Shown: piece by piece, positions 7,397 through 15,843 of the stretch
Layout of the letters: every line of letters begins with the position of its first letter
Numbering within the stretch: position 1 is the stretch's first letter
NCBI GenBank assembly: GCA_964489955.1
Contig: CAZBAV010000011.1
Location: 1-64,000, forward strand
Source: Leadbetterella sp964489955
GTDB taxonomy: Bacteria > Bacteroidota > Bacteroidia > Cytophagales > Spirosomataceae
Direction of reading: 5' to 3'
Length of the DNA stretch: 64,000 bases
Position numbers and translations under genes: made by a program
The notes under the pieces: generated by a model
What the model was told of the DNA's origin: nothing
Databases searched by the model: none
Seen by the model: only the letters and a program-made list of their open reading frames with translations

Positions 7397-9248
7397 TATA
7401 CTCCCAGGCACTTTTATATGCATCGGTATTTTGGGTGTGCGTAATAAATTTTTCGTAGAAAGGATGGCTCCCGATAGTGGCAGAGTCTCCTACTACAACT
7501 AAAAGTTTACGAGCACGCGTCATAGCCACGTTCATCCTCCGTATATCCGACAGAAACCCTATTTCGCCATCGGTATTAGAACGAACCAAAGAGATAAATA
7601 TAGCGTCTCGCTCCTGTCCTTGGTAACTATCTATGGTATTAATAGAGATATTCTTTCTGTGTCTACTTAAAAACTCCGAAGAATCTATGTATCCTTCCAA
7701 AAACCGTAGATGTTGTTTATATGGACTCACCACCCCCACGCTTTCTAAGGGTAATTCTGCAAAAATTTCCTCTATTCTTTTTACCAAGAATGCCGCCTCG
7801 TCTCCATTGGTTAAGCTGGTGCCTTCTAACTTTTCATCGAAACCACAGCCGGCTGTATCTAAGAATAGTAACGGAGCGATGTCCTTACCTAATGTCCAGT
7901 TTTTTACGCTATCGTGGGCCTTTAGTTGACTATTATAGAAAGACTGTGATGAGAACTCTGCAATTTTCTCGTTCATCCTGTATTGCATATCTAACATAAC
8001 CACACTTTCTGGCTGGGTTTTTATTAGCTTCTCCAGCAAGGTTTCTTCTAAACCCTGCTTAGCAGCTTCCTGAGACTTTATCGTTGGTGGCAATTGATGG
8101 TGATCTCCAGCCAAAACAAGCTTCTTCCCTTTCTGGATAGGGATCCAACAGGCGGGTTCTAACGCTTGACCCGCTTCGTCTATCACCACTGTATCAAACT
8201 GTAAACCTGCCAATTGGTAGTTGGCCGAACCAACCAAGGTGGCCGCCACAACTTGTGTACTTTCTAAGACGGTCGATATGATATAGTTTTCTATATCCTC
8301 CACTTCTTTTAGAACCTTATACGCCTCGTCGAACAGAGCTTTACGTTGGTCTCTTTCGGCTTTACCAAAGTTTCGCTTATACTTATGAGCCAAGCTGCGG
8401 TATTCATTTGCCTGGATTTTAAGTTTTTTTATGTCTTTGGCCGCAGGATGGTTTGCTATTTTATTTTCTAAAATAAGGGTATCCAGGTGTTCTGAAACCC
8501 GTGCAGGATTACCTATTCTAAGTACATTTATACCACTTAAAGATAACTTTTCTGCTAATAAATCCACCGCGGTATTACTTGGTGCTGTAACAAGAATCTT
8601 GCCCGCATTTTCTTTGCTTAGTGCTTTTATAGCTTCCACCAACGTAGTGGTTTTGCCTGTCCCGGGAGGTCCATGTACAATGGCTAAATCATTGGCAGAA
8701 AGAATTTTCCTTACAGCCTCTTGCTGTGAGGCATTGAGGCTTTCATTCACATACTCAATTACACCAAAACTCGCCTTCTTAGAACCTGTGTAAATGTTAC
8801 TTTTCTCATAATTCGGAGCAGACTTTAGAGCTTTATCCATCTCTTGGTAACTTTGGTTATCAAAAGCAAGGTCAACTCCTAATTTTCCGTCGCTACTCCA
8901 CTCCGGCAACTCGTCTGTCTTTAGTAATATTCTAATCTTGGTTTTAGACTGAAATGTCACGGTAGCCGCAATCCTATCTTTTCTAGGGTCATGGTTTGAG
9001 AAGAAGAAGACAGGCATTCCACTTCTAAACTGGTGCTGGATATGCTGGTGAGTAGTACGTTCTAGCTCAACAGAAAGATAATCTCCTCTTTGCATTTCCT
9101 GATTGCGAATAGCCACAGGAAACCATGTAACACCATCTGCACGCCTTTCACTAATACTTTTATGCTCGAATACAGCAGCAAACTGCATTTCGTCTTCCTT
9201 TTTTTCTAACTTAAGTAAATCTGTAAGTGTATTAAAATAATCCTGCAT
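7389..9248 (-). CDS. SF1 (Upf1-like/IGHMBP2-like) DNA/RNA helicase
   Basis: The 619-residue protein starts at ATG 9248 (MQDYFNTLTDLLKLEKKED); an earlier in-frame ATG at 9269 is excluded because a -7 box lies at 9267-9274. The motifs are Walker A GPPGTGKTT near residue 190, motif II VVIDEAGQALEP near 353, QLPPT, MLDMQYRMNEKI, and near the end NTIDSYQGQERD and NVAMTRARKLLVVVG. These define superfamily 1B helicases of the Upf1/IGHMBP2 group, with an N-terminal OB-like region at about 40-130. It should unwind nucleic acid 5' to 3' using ATP. It is a single-gene unit. Confidence 0.9.
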   Translation of the reverse strand: MQDYFNTLTDLLKLEKKEDEMQFAAVFEHKSISERRADGVTWFPVAIRNQEMQRGDYLSVELERTTHQHIQHQFRSGMPVFFFSNHDPRKDRIAATVTFQSKTKIRILLKTDELPEWSSDGKLGVDLAFDNQSYQEMDKALKSAPNYEKSNIYTGSKKASFGVIEYVNESLNASQQEAVRKILSANDLAIVHGPPGTGKTTTLVEAIKALSKENAGKILVTAPSNTAVDLLAEKLSLSGINVLRIGNPARVSEHLDTLILENKIANHPAAKDIKKLKIQANEYRSLAHKYKRNFGKAERDQRKALFDEAYKVLKEVEDIENYIISTVLESTQVVAATLVGSANYQLAGLQFDTVVIDEAGQALEPACWIPIQKGKKLVLAGDHHQLPPTIKSQEAAKQGLEETLLEKLIKTQPESVVMLDMQYRMNEKIAEFSSQSFYNSQLKAHDSVKNWTLGKDIAPLLFLDTAGCGFDEKLEGTSLTNGDEAAFLVKRIEEIFAELPLESVGVVSPYKQHLRFLEGYIDSSEFLSRHRKNISINTIDSYQGQERDAIFISLVRSNTDGEIGFLSDIRRMNVAMTRARKLLVVVGDSATIGSHPFYEKFITHTQNTDAYKSAWEYII

Positions 9249-9266
9249 AAAAGTGATTTTAGCCCA

Positions 9267-9274
9267 CAAAGGTA
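9267..9274 (-). promoter_or_regulatory. putative -7 box of the helicase gene
   Basis: The minus strand reads TACCTTTG, matching TAnnTTTG, 18 nt upstream of the ATG at 9248. Transcription would begin between the two candidate ATGs, which decides in favour of the downstream one. Confidence 0.5.
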
Positions 9275-9430
9275 CAGCTAAACCTGTGATACCATATTTT
9301 GAGATAGAAAAATAAGTAAAAAATGAGACCTCGAGAATAAAGTTTACCTATAGCAGAAGTGAAAAAACGAAAGCCAAACATGCCAGAATAAGTACGATTA
9401 AACTATTTAAGTTGTTGAAAATCGAGCATT

Positions 9431-9457
9431 AAAAAAGGCATCCCGTTTGGGATGCCT
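9431..9457 (-). terminator. intrinsic terminator of glmS
   Basis: A perfect 8-bp stem GGCATCCC/GGGATGCC (9437-9444 and 9449-9456) with a GTTT loop is followed on the minus strand by six T. It lies 8 bp past the glmS stop. Confidence 0.93.
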
Positions 9458-9463
9458 CAAGGT

Positions 9464-11305
9464 TTATTCTACTGTAACGGACTTAGCTAAGTTACGGGGT
9501 TGGTCAACGTTTCGGCCTCTTAGTACCGCGATATAATATGATAGCAGTTGCAAAGGAACTACAGTAAGCAAAGGCTGGAGTACTTCATGCGTATTGGGAA
9601 CTTCAATAGTAAAATCTACCATTTTACTTACTTCTTCATCCCCTTCAGAAACTATAGCAATAACACGTCCTTTACGGGCTTTAACTTCTTGAATATTAGA
9701 AACTACTTTCTCATAAGAACTGTCTTTGGTAGCAATAAATACCACTGGCATGTCTTCATCTATAAGAGCAATAGGACCGTGCTTCATTTCGGCTGCAGGA
9801 TAACCCTCCGCATGTATATATGAAATCTCTTTTAGTTTCAATGCTCCTTCCAAGGCAACCGGGAAATTTAGTCCACGACCTAAGAAAATAAAGTTTTGGG
9901 CAAAAGTAAAGAGTTTGGAAATGTCCATTATCTCTTTATCTAACTTTAAAATCTCTTCTACTTTTTTAGGAATATCGGCCATTTCAATTAACAGCCTACG
10001 GAAAGTCTCTTCTGTTATCGTTCCTTTTTTGTGGGCCGTAGCTATTGCTATCATAGAAAGTACAGTTACTTGGGCTGTAAATGCCTTGGTACTTGCCACT
10101 CCAATTTCTGGCCCGGCGTGTGTGTAAACACCAGCATCTGTAACACGAGATATAGATGAACCCACCACATTACAAACACCCAGAATTATTGCACCTTTCG
10201 ATTTGGCCAGCTCCAGTGCTGCCAAAGTATCTGCCGTTTCACCAGATTGGGAAATAGCTATTACGATATCTCCTTCTTTAATTATAGGATTTCTATATCT
10301 AAACTCCGAAGCATACTCTACCTCCACATTTATTCGAGCTAGCTCCTCAAAAAGGTACTCGCCAACTAAACCTGCATGCCAGGATGTCCCGCAAGCCACA
10401 AAAACTATCCGTTTAGCTTTTGCCAACTTACCCAAATAATCTCTTAGTCCGCCAAGCTGTATTAATGCTTCCTCCGGATTTACCCGACCACGAAGACAAT
10501 CTGCTATAGATTTTGGCTGCTCAAAAATCTCCTTTAGCATAAAATGGTCATACCCACCTTTTTCTATTCCCTCAAGTTCTAAATCTACCGTATGGATTTC
10601 CGGAGTTTGAGCCTCGTTTTGAAGATTTTTCACCTCTAATCCATTCTCTGTGACAATTCCTATTTCCAAATCATCAAGATAAACTACGTCTTTTGTATAC
10701 TCTATTATTGGTGTAGCATCGGAAGCAAAAAAGTACTCATCGTTACCGATACCAATAACGAGCGGACTCCCTTTCCTTGCCCCTATAAGCTGGTTAGGGT
10801 TTTCACGGTCAATAACCACAATGGCATAAGCCCCTATTACATCTTTTAAAGCTACACGAACCGCCTCTTCAGTTGTTAAACCTCCCGAAATCTGAACTTC
10901 TTCGATAAAGTTAACCAAAACTTCTGTATCTGTTTGGCTGTGGAATGTATACCCCTTGTTTTGTAATACTTGTTTAAGTGAGTTGTAGTTTTCTATAATT
11001 CCGTTATGTACCAAAGCCAACCGTCCTGAGTTAGATACATGCGGATGTGCGTTTACGTCGTTAGGTTCGCCGTGTGTGGCCCATCGCGTGTGACCTATTG
11101 CTACATTAGCATAGTAACTTTCGTTTTTAAGCACTGCTTCCAAATCTACGACTTTGCCTTTCTTCTTAAAAACCTTTAAACCGTCTTTGGGATCAATAAC
11201 CGCTATCCCTGAGCTATCGTACCCTCTATATTCTAATCTTTTTAAACCCTTTAATACTATAGGAGCTGACTCCTCTTTACCTAAATAAGCTACAATTCCA
11301 CACAT
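9464..11305 (-). CDS. glmS: glutamine-fructose-6-phosphate aminotransferase
   Basis: The 613-residue protein makes glucosamine-6-phosphate from fructose-6-phosphate and glutamine, the first step to UDP-GlcNAc for peptidoglycan and lipid A. The start is ATG 11305 because Cys2 (MCGIVAYLG) must be the N-terminal nucleophile of the glutaminase domain; the frame is open for 22 codons further upstream. Glutaminase residues RWATHGEPN and HNGIIENY are present. Two SIS isomerase domains follow (ACGTSWHAG with ISQSGETADT; FLGRGLNFPVALEGALKLKE), and the protein ends in DQPRNLAKSVTVE, the canonical C-terminus. It is monocistronic, with its own terminator. Confidence 0.98.
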   Translation of the reverse strand: MCGIVAYLGKEESAPIVLKGLKRLEYRGYDSSGIAVIDPKDGLKVFKKKGKVVDLEAVLKNESYYANVAIGHTRWATHGEPNDVNAHPHVSNSGRLALVHNGIIENYNSLKQVLQNKGYTFHSQTDTEVLVNFIEEVQISGGLTTEEAVRVALKDVIGAYAIVVIDRENPNQLIGARKGSPLVIGIGNDEYFFASDATPIIEYTKDVVYLDDLEIGIVTENGLEVKNLQNEAQTPEIHTVDLELEGIEKGGYDHFMLKEIFEQPKSIADCLRGRVNPEEALIQLGGLRDYLGKLAKAKRIVFVACGTSWHAGLVGEYLFEELARINVEVEYASEFRYRNPIIKEGDIVIAISQSGETADTLAALELAKSKGAIILGVCNVVGSSISRVTDAGVYTHAGPEIGVASTKAFTAQVTVLSMIAIATAHKKGTITEETFRRLLIEMADIPKKVEEILKLDKEIMDISKLFTFAQNFIFLGRGLNFPVALEGALKLKEISYIHAEGYPAAEMKHGPIALIDEDMPVVFIATKDSSYEKVVSNIQEVKARKGRVIAIVSEGDEEVSKMVDFTIEVPNTHEVLQPLLTVVPLQLLSYYIAVLRGRNVDQPRNLAKSVTVE

Positions 11306-11335
11306 AATATGTTTAATTTTTGTACTAGAAAGTTG

Positions 11336-11343
11336 CAAATCTA
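11336..11343 (-). promoter_or_regulatory. putative -7 box of glmS
   Basis: The minus strand reads TAGATTTG 30 nt upstream of the glmS ATG, matching TAnnTTTG. I see no glmS ribozyme-like structure in the leader of about 25 nt. Confidence 0.45.
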
Positions 11344-11460
11344 AAGCATTTATTAAAAGCCTGACTACCACAAAATTTAATAAAAAAAATTATTAATATG
11401 CTTTTAATCAGTATGCTACAATTATCCAATTATATCTATGTAAAAGTAAATTTTATAGGC

Positions 11461-11494
11461 AAAAAACCAGACTTCACTTAAATGAAGACTGGTT
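11461..11494 (-). terminator. intrinsic terminator of the pirin gene
   Basis: A 12-bp stem with one mismatch (AACCAGACTTCA at 11465-11476 against TGAAGACTGGTT at 11483-11494) is followed on the minus strand by six T. It lies 24 bp past the stop of the pirin gene. Confidence 0.88.
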
Positions 11495-11517
11495 CTCCCT
11501 AATAGAAACTTCGATTT

Positions 11518-12390
11518 TCAATCCTCTAAATAACCAAACTTACCCATATTAAAGTCTTGGAATGCCTGCATGATTTCTGCTTGAGTGTTCATCACAAAAG
11601 GCCCGTGAGAAGCTATAGGTTCATTAAGAGGTTCACCGCTTAGAACCAAAACCACAGCATTTTCTATAGCTTCTATCTCAAAATCTGTTCCATCGTTTTC
11701 GAAAAGCACAAAATGGTCTGTAGCCACTTTTTCCTTTCCATTCACACTAACGCTTCCTTCTATTACCAATAATGCTGTGTTTTGGCTTACAGGGAAAGAA
11801 AAGTCAGCTCTACCACCCGCCTTTAATTTGGCATTCATCATGCCTAAGGGACTGAATGTGTCTGCAGACCCTTTAACCCCTTTATATTCACCCGCTATTA
11901 TTTCTACTTCTCCATCAGGTAGCTCGTAGCGGCTCATAGCGTTTTTAGCAATAGCCTGGTATTTGGGCGGAGACATTTTATCTTTTGAAGGTAGATTTAC
12001 CCAAAGCTGCACCATTTGAAACTCTCCACCTTCTTTGCTAAAGCTCTCTTCGTGGTATTCTTTATGCAATACTCCGGATGCAGCTGTCATCCACTGTACA
12101 TCACCTTCCCCAATAATACCTCCACCGCCACTACTGTCATGGTGTGCCACACGCCCTTTGTAAGCAATAGTTACGGTTTCGAAGCCCCTATGTGGATGTA
12201 CACCCACACCTTTAGGTTCCTTGCTAGGTGGAAAATGAAATTTGGAATTATAATCCAGCATAATGAAAGGATCCATACGCTTCATATCTAAACGGTAGGC
12301 ACTTGGTATAAAATTATGCACCCTAAAACCATCTCCTACAAAATGCGGTTCGCGTGGAGCTACTACTACTTCTATATTTCTTGTATTCAT
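11518..12390 (-). CDS. pirin family protein
   Basis: The 290-residue protein has the pirin bicupin signatures: GVGVHPHRGFETVTIAYKG near residue 60, HHDSSGGGG, GDVQWMTAASGVLHKEYHE, and a C-terminal cupin with LVIEGSVSVNGKE. The metal ligands expected from the family are the histidines of HPHRG and the His/Glu of VLHKEYHEE. Bacterial pirins act as quercetinases or redox-dependent partners; the substrate here is unknown. The Crp-type gene lies 197 bp upstream on the same strand, and regulators of this type often sit next to pirins. Confidence 0.93.
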   Translation of the reverse strand: MNTRNIEVVVAPREPHFVGDGFRVHNFIPSAYRLDMKRMDPFIMLDYNSKFHFPPSKEPKGVGVHPHRGFETVTIAYKGRVAHHDSSGGGGIIGEGDVQWMTAASGVLHKEYHEESFSKEGGEFQMVQLWVNLPSKDKMSPPKYQAIAKNAMSRYELPDGEVEIIAGEYKGVKGSADTFSPLGMMNAKLKAGGRADFSFPVSQNTALLVIEGSVSVNGKEKVATDHFVLFENDGTDFEIEAIENAVVLVLSGEPLNEPIASHGPFVMNTQAEIMQAFQDFNMGKFGYLED

Positions 12391-12587
12391 AATCTTGTTT
12401 TTTTATGATACAAAATAACAGCACAGCATTTTTGTGTACATTGATGTATGGTAAGAAGTTCTTTTACGTCTCTTAGGCAGAATCATTTTACTGATTTCAT
12501 TTCGCTGTACTAATGCAGTTTTTGGGGCAATAAAGTAACTTTTCTATGTAAACTAGGAGAAAATACAATCTGTATTTAAACAAAGGA

Positions 12588-13175
12588 TTATGCATTCCTT
12601 TTTGCTAAGTCCTTTCGTACTCTACTAAGGCTCTCGGGCGTAATTCCTAAGTAGGATGCAATCATCCACTGAGGAACACGTAGTAATATGTCGGGATATT
12701 GTTTTATGAAGTCCATATAGCGGTCTTCGGCACTTGCTCCTATAAGAAGGTTAACGCGGCGTTGTAAATGCATGATGTGCTTTTGCAATATTCGTTCGTT
12801 GTATGCACCGAAACCCGAAGTTTGGCTGGTAGCCTCACACATAAAGTTTTGATCTAAAAACACAATGGTAGTATCCTCTATAGCATCTATAAAATAACGA
12901 GACGGCTCACCAAAAAAAACGGATCCCCTATCTGTAACAAACCAATTTTCAGGAGCAAATTGTATAATATGTTCTTTTCCATTGCCGTCTATAGAATACA
13001 TTCTTAATAAACCTTTCTCCACAAAAATAGAGTGTTTACAAACCTCTCCTTCACGTAGAAGAAACGTACCTTTCTTCACCTCTTTTCTCACAAAAAACTT
13101 TTCCAGCAGATTGGCTTCCTGTTCCGAAACGCCAGCGTTCTCTTGGAGATAGGTTTTAATATTGGCTTGGAACAT
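12588..13175 (-). CDS. Crp/Fnr family transcriptional regulator
   Basis: The 195-residue protein has an N-terminal cyclic-nucleotide-binding-type beta barrel (residues about 20-115: GTFLLREGEVCKHSIFVEKG, ENWFVTDRGSVFFGEPS) and a short C-terminal helix-turn-helix (VPQWMIASYLGITPESLSRVRK). It lacks the arginine/glycine phosphate-binding cassette of true cAMP receptors and any Fnr-type cysteine cluster, so its ligand is unknown. This short type is common in Bacteroidota and is usually found beside the gene it controls; the pirin downstream is the likely target. Confidence 0.88.
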   Translation of the reverse strand: MFQANIKTYLQENAGVSEQEANLLEKFFVRKEVKKGTFLLREGEVCKHSIFVEKGLLRMYSIDGNGKEHIIQFAPENWFVTDRGSVFFGEPSRYFIDAIEDTTIVFLDQNFMCEATSQTSGFGAYNERILQKHIMHLQRRVNLLIGASAEDRYMDFIKQYPDILLRVPQWMIASYLGITPESLSRVRKDLAKRNA

Positions 13176-13213
13176 CGTTTATGATTAAGAAGGTTAAAAT
13201 ACTAACAATAAGA

Positions 13214-13236
13214 AACCCGCCGGAATGCGGCGGGTT
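13214..13236 (-). terminator. terminator after the Gfo/Idh/MocA gene
   Basis: A perfect 9-bp GC-rich stem AACCCGCCG/CGGCGGGTT with a 5-nt loop lies 8 bp past the stop of the oxidoreductase. The minus-strand tail (TTTCTTATTG) is only moderately T-rich; the plus strand has TTAGTTTTTT after the stem but no gene that needs it. Confidence 0.7.
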
Positions 13237-13243
13237 AGTTTTT

Positions 13244-14692
13244 TCACATCTCCCAGCCTTGTCTGTATTGACGGGAAACAAATTGGTTGGCTTCCTGCAT
13301 ATTTGTAATACGCATATTTTCGCCATCCCAAAGTAATTTTTTTCTTGCGAAAAACTCCATAGCTCCCTTGGAATTTTCCCTGCGTAACATATAGCTTCTT
13401 ATGGCAAGATTACCCATAAGTACGGTTTCTGTCATTGGTCCTGCATAGTCGAAAGAAGACGTAAGTTCTTTGTGCTCTTTACTATTAAAACCTGCTTTAC
13501 ACGCATCTACCCATTTGCGTTGATGCCCATATTCAGGTTCCGTATCATCACGGGTTTCGGGACCAAAATCTGTGGTTCCATCATTAAGATAAAGCTTTGG
13601 CATAAGCGGAGAGCTATCGTTGATATTTGTAGAGATTATACCTTTTTCACCAATAATCAAAACTCCATTTGCACTGTTGGCACCTCCAATATCGCTATCT
13701 GCAGGAATAATATCGGGATGTGAAGGTCTAAGCCCTCCATCCATCCAAGTCATTTCTATCCTTGATTTACTCTTTGCGGTAGCATCAAAATGAAGCGTAA
13801 TGTATGAAGATGGAGGACATCCCTCTGGATGGTAATCTGCGTTCCACATCTTTGTGTATACTGAACCTACGCTACATTCAGCATCTGTCGGATATTTTAA
13901 ACCTAATGTCCGGAATGGAATATCTATTAAATGGCAACCCACATCACCTAAGGCACCTGTACCGTAATCCCACCATCCACGCCAGTTAAATGGGTGCATA
14001 TCCGGAATATAAGGTGTTTCAGGAGCCGGTCCTAACCACAAATCCCAATCCAAATCCTTTGGTTTTAGACTTGCATCAGACTTTTGCATAGCATTTCCTT
14101 GGGGCCATACAGGGCGGTTAGTCCAGATTTGCACCTTAGAAACTTTACCAATTTTATCTGAGTCTACCCAAGCTTGCACCATTTTAAGAAGAGGATTAGA
14201 GGCCCCCTGATTACCCATCTGAGTTACCACCTTTTTGGTTCGGGCAAGCTGAGTAAGATAACGTGCTTCAGAAATGTTATGCGTCATAGGCTTTTGCACG
14301 TAAACATGCTTACCTCTCTGCATCGCAAAAGACGCAGCCGGTCCGTGCACGTGGTCTGGAGTAGAAATAGTAACAGCATCTATTTCCTTTAGCTCTTCCA
14401 GCATCTTGCGGTAGTCGGCATATAATTTAGCATTAGGAAATTGCTTTACGCTGTCCTTGGCACTTCCAGAGAAGTCAACATCACAAAGAGCCACCACACG
14501 CTCACGCCCATTTACAGATGCATTTTTAATATCGCTACGGCCTTTACCCCCAGCTCCGATGGCGGCTAACACCAATTGATCACTTGGAGCAGTAAAGCCT
14601 TTCCCACCCAACACATTACGCGGGACAATATAAAAGCCTGCAGCCGCCAAAGCACTGTTTTTAATAAAACTTCGTCTAGAGTTTTCTTTCAT
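13244..14692 (-). CDS. Tat-exported Gfo/Idh/MocA family oxidoreductase
   Basis: The 482-residue protein begins with a twin-arginine signal (SRRSFIKNSALAAAGFYIV), so it is exported folded. The Rossmann domain has AAIGAGGKGRSDI and ALCDVDFSGSAK near residue 60, followed by the family motif EEL, VTISTPDHVHGPAA and VYVQKPMTHNISEA (EKP variant QKP). The C-terminal domain carries WDLWLGPAPE and GCHLIDIPF. Family members oxidise or epimerise sugars with NAD(P). It is probably cotranscribed with the TPR lipoprotein 12 bp upstream. The substrate cannot be told from the sequence. Confidence 0.92.
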   Translation of the reverse strand: MKENSRRSFIKNSALAAAGFYIVPRNVLGGKGFTAPSDQLVLAAIGAGGKGRSDIKNASVNGRERVVALCDVDFSGSAKDSVKQFPNAKLYADYRKMLEELKEIDAVTISTPDHVHGPAASFAMQRGKHVYVQKPMTHNISEARYLTQLARTKKVVTQMGNQGASNPLLKMVQAWVDSDKIGKVSKVQIWTNRPVWPQGNAMQKSDASLKPKDLDWDLWLGPAPETPYIPDMHPFNWRGWWDYGTGALGDVGCHLIDIPFRTLGLKYPTDAECSVGSVYTKMWNADYHPEGCPPSSYITLHFDATAKSKSRIEMTWMDGGLRPSHPDIIPADSDIGGANSANGVLIIGEKGIISTNINDSSPLMPKLYLNDGTTDFGPETRDDTEPEYGHQRKWVDACKAGFNSKEHKELTSSFDYAGPMTETVLMGNLAIRSYMLRRENSKGAMEFFARKKLLWDGENMRITNMQEANQFVSRQYRQGWEM

Positions 14693-14704
14693 ATGGTTAG
14701 AGTT

Positions 14705-15724
14705 TTAATTACATTTATTTAAACACCATTCGTCCTTAAGGCTACTTCCAATTGCAAATTGTTTGCAGGCCACCTCTTTATTACCTAAAGCCGTATATGC
14801 TTCTCCTAAGTAATAATATAAATGGTCTACCTCCGGGTGCCTGGCTTCTATGTCCTGAAAAAACTTCAAAGCATCTGCGGGCTTCCCGGTCTTTAGGAGG
14901 TACACAGCTTTATTTCTCTGGGTATACGGGCTATCATCATTTATTTTACTAGCTCTATCCAGCCTGTCTAAACCATTAGTTAAATCTCCGCTTTCCAAGT
15001 AAAACAAAGCCAAATTATTTACAAATACAAGATTATTGGGGTCTTGCTTCACTGCTCTTGTCAAAAGTTCAATAGCATTTGTAAAGTCCCGTTTCCTCCC
15101 AGCCAGGATTGCCTTATTATTTAGTGCAAAGTCAAACTCGGGAGCTATTTCTAAGGCTTTACTTAAAAAAATGGATGCTTCTTCGGTGCGGTGGTATATA
15201 ATATGGGCGTATGCAAGGTTATTAAGAGCTTGGTAATTCTTGCTGTCCAAGTCTATCGCCCTTTTAAAATGGCTTTCTGCTTCAGAAAACTTGTTCATCA
15301 AAATAAAGTTCTGCCCTACAGAATTATGGTAATTACTTACTGTATCCAATTGCTTTTCCAGGCCTGAGAATAGATTTTGTGCTGCCTTATATTCGCCCAT
15401 TTCCGAATACAACTTGGCCAAATTATACTGTGCATCTGTAAAAGATTTGTCTAAACTAGTTGCTTTCTCAAAGTCCTTCTGAGCTTTAACAATATCTCCC
15501 TTTTGCAAATACACCAATCCCCTATTATTATATGCATCTGCAAAATCAGGATTTTTTTTAATCGCTTCCGAGAAAAAACCTTCGGCCTTTTCAAATTCAT
15601 TTTTCTTAAAATGATACACACCCCGCTTAAAAAATTCAGCTGATTCGGACTTACTAGAACATGAAAGAAAAAGCACTGAAACAAAAACCACTACTACCCT
15701 TACCATTACACTATTGACCTTCAT
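14705..15724 (-). CDS. TPR-repeat lipoprotein
   Basis: The protein has 339 residues from ATG 15724 (an in-frame ATG at 15706 is also possible). It starts with a lipoprotein signal ending FLSC (Cys22). The rest is a run of about eight tetratricopeptide repeats, e.g. AEFFKRGVYHFKKNEFEKAE, ADAYNNRGLVYLQKGDIVKA, YQALNNLAYAHIIYHRTEEA. Such proteins are periplasmic or outer-membrane-anchored scaffolds. It is the first gene of a two-gene unit with the Tat oxidoreductase. No more specific role can be given. Confidence 0.85.
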   Translation of the reverse strand: MKVNSVMVRVVVVFVSVLFLSCSSKSESAEFFKRGVYHFKKNEFEKAEGFFSEAIKKNPDFADAYNNRGLVYLQKGDIVKAQKDFEKATSLDKSFTDAQYNLAKLYSEMGEYKAAQNLFSGLEKQLDTVSNYHNSVGQNFILMNKFSEAESHFKRAIDLDSKNYQALNNLAYAHIIYHRTEEASIFLSKALEIAPEFDFALNNKAILAGRKRDFTNAIELLTRAVKQDPNNLVFVNNLALFYLESGDLTNGLDRLDRASKINDDSPYTQRNKAVYLLKTGKPADALKFFQDIEARHPEVDHLYYYLGEAYTALGNKEVACKQFAIGSSLKDEWCLNKCN

Positions 15725-15758
15725 TATAATAATACTGCAAAATACTGTTTATGTACTA

Positions 15759-15766
15759 CAAACCTA
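15759..15766 (-). promoter_or_regulatory. putative -7 box of the TPR gene
   Basis: The minus strand reads TAGGTTTG about 34 nt upstream of the ATG at 15724, matching TAnnTTTG. It lies in the divergent interval shared with the TonB receptor gene. Confidence 0.4.
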
Positions 15767-15813
15767 ACAAAAAGTGTAATGCTTTTAAAATATTTCACTC
15801 GCTACTTCTGTTT

Positions 15814-15821
15814 TAAGTTTG
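15814..15821 (+). promoter_or_regulatory. putative -7 box of the TonB receptor operon
   Basis: TAAGTTTG matches TAnnTTTG and lies 22 nt before the ATG at 15844, with no obvious -33 element. Confidence 0.45.
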
Positions 15822-15843
15822 CATCCAAGTTCCATTACCCTAT

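Noticed and set aside
11306..11371. 22-codon N-terminal extension of glmS
   Set aside because: The catalytic cysteine must follow the initiator Met, and a -7 box lies inside the extension.
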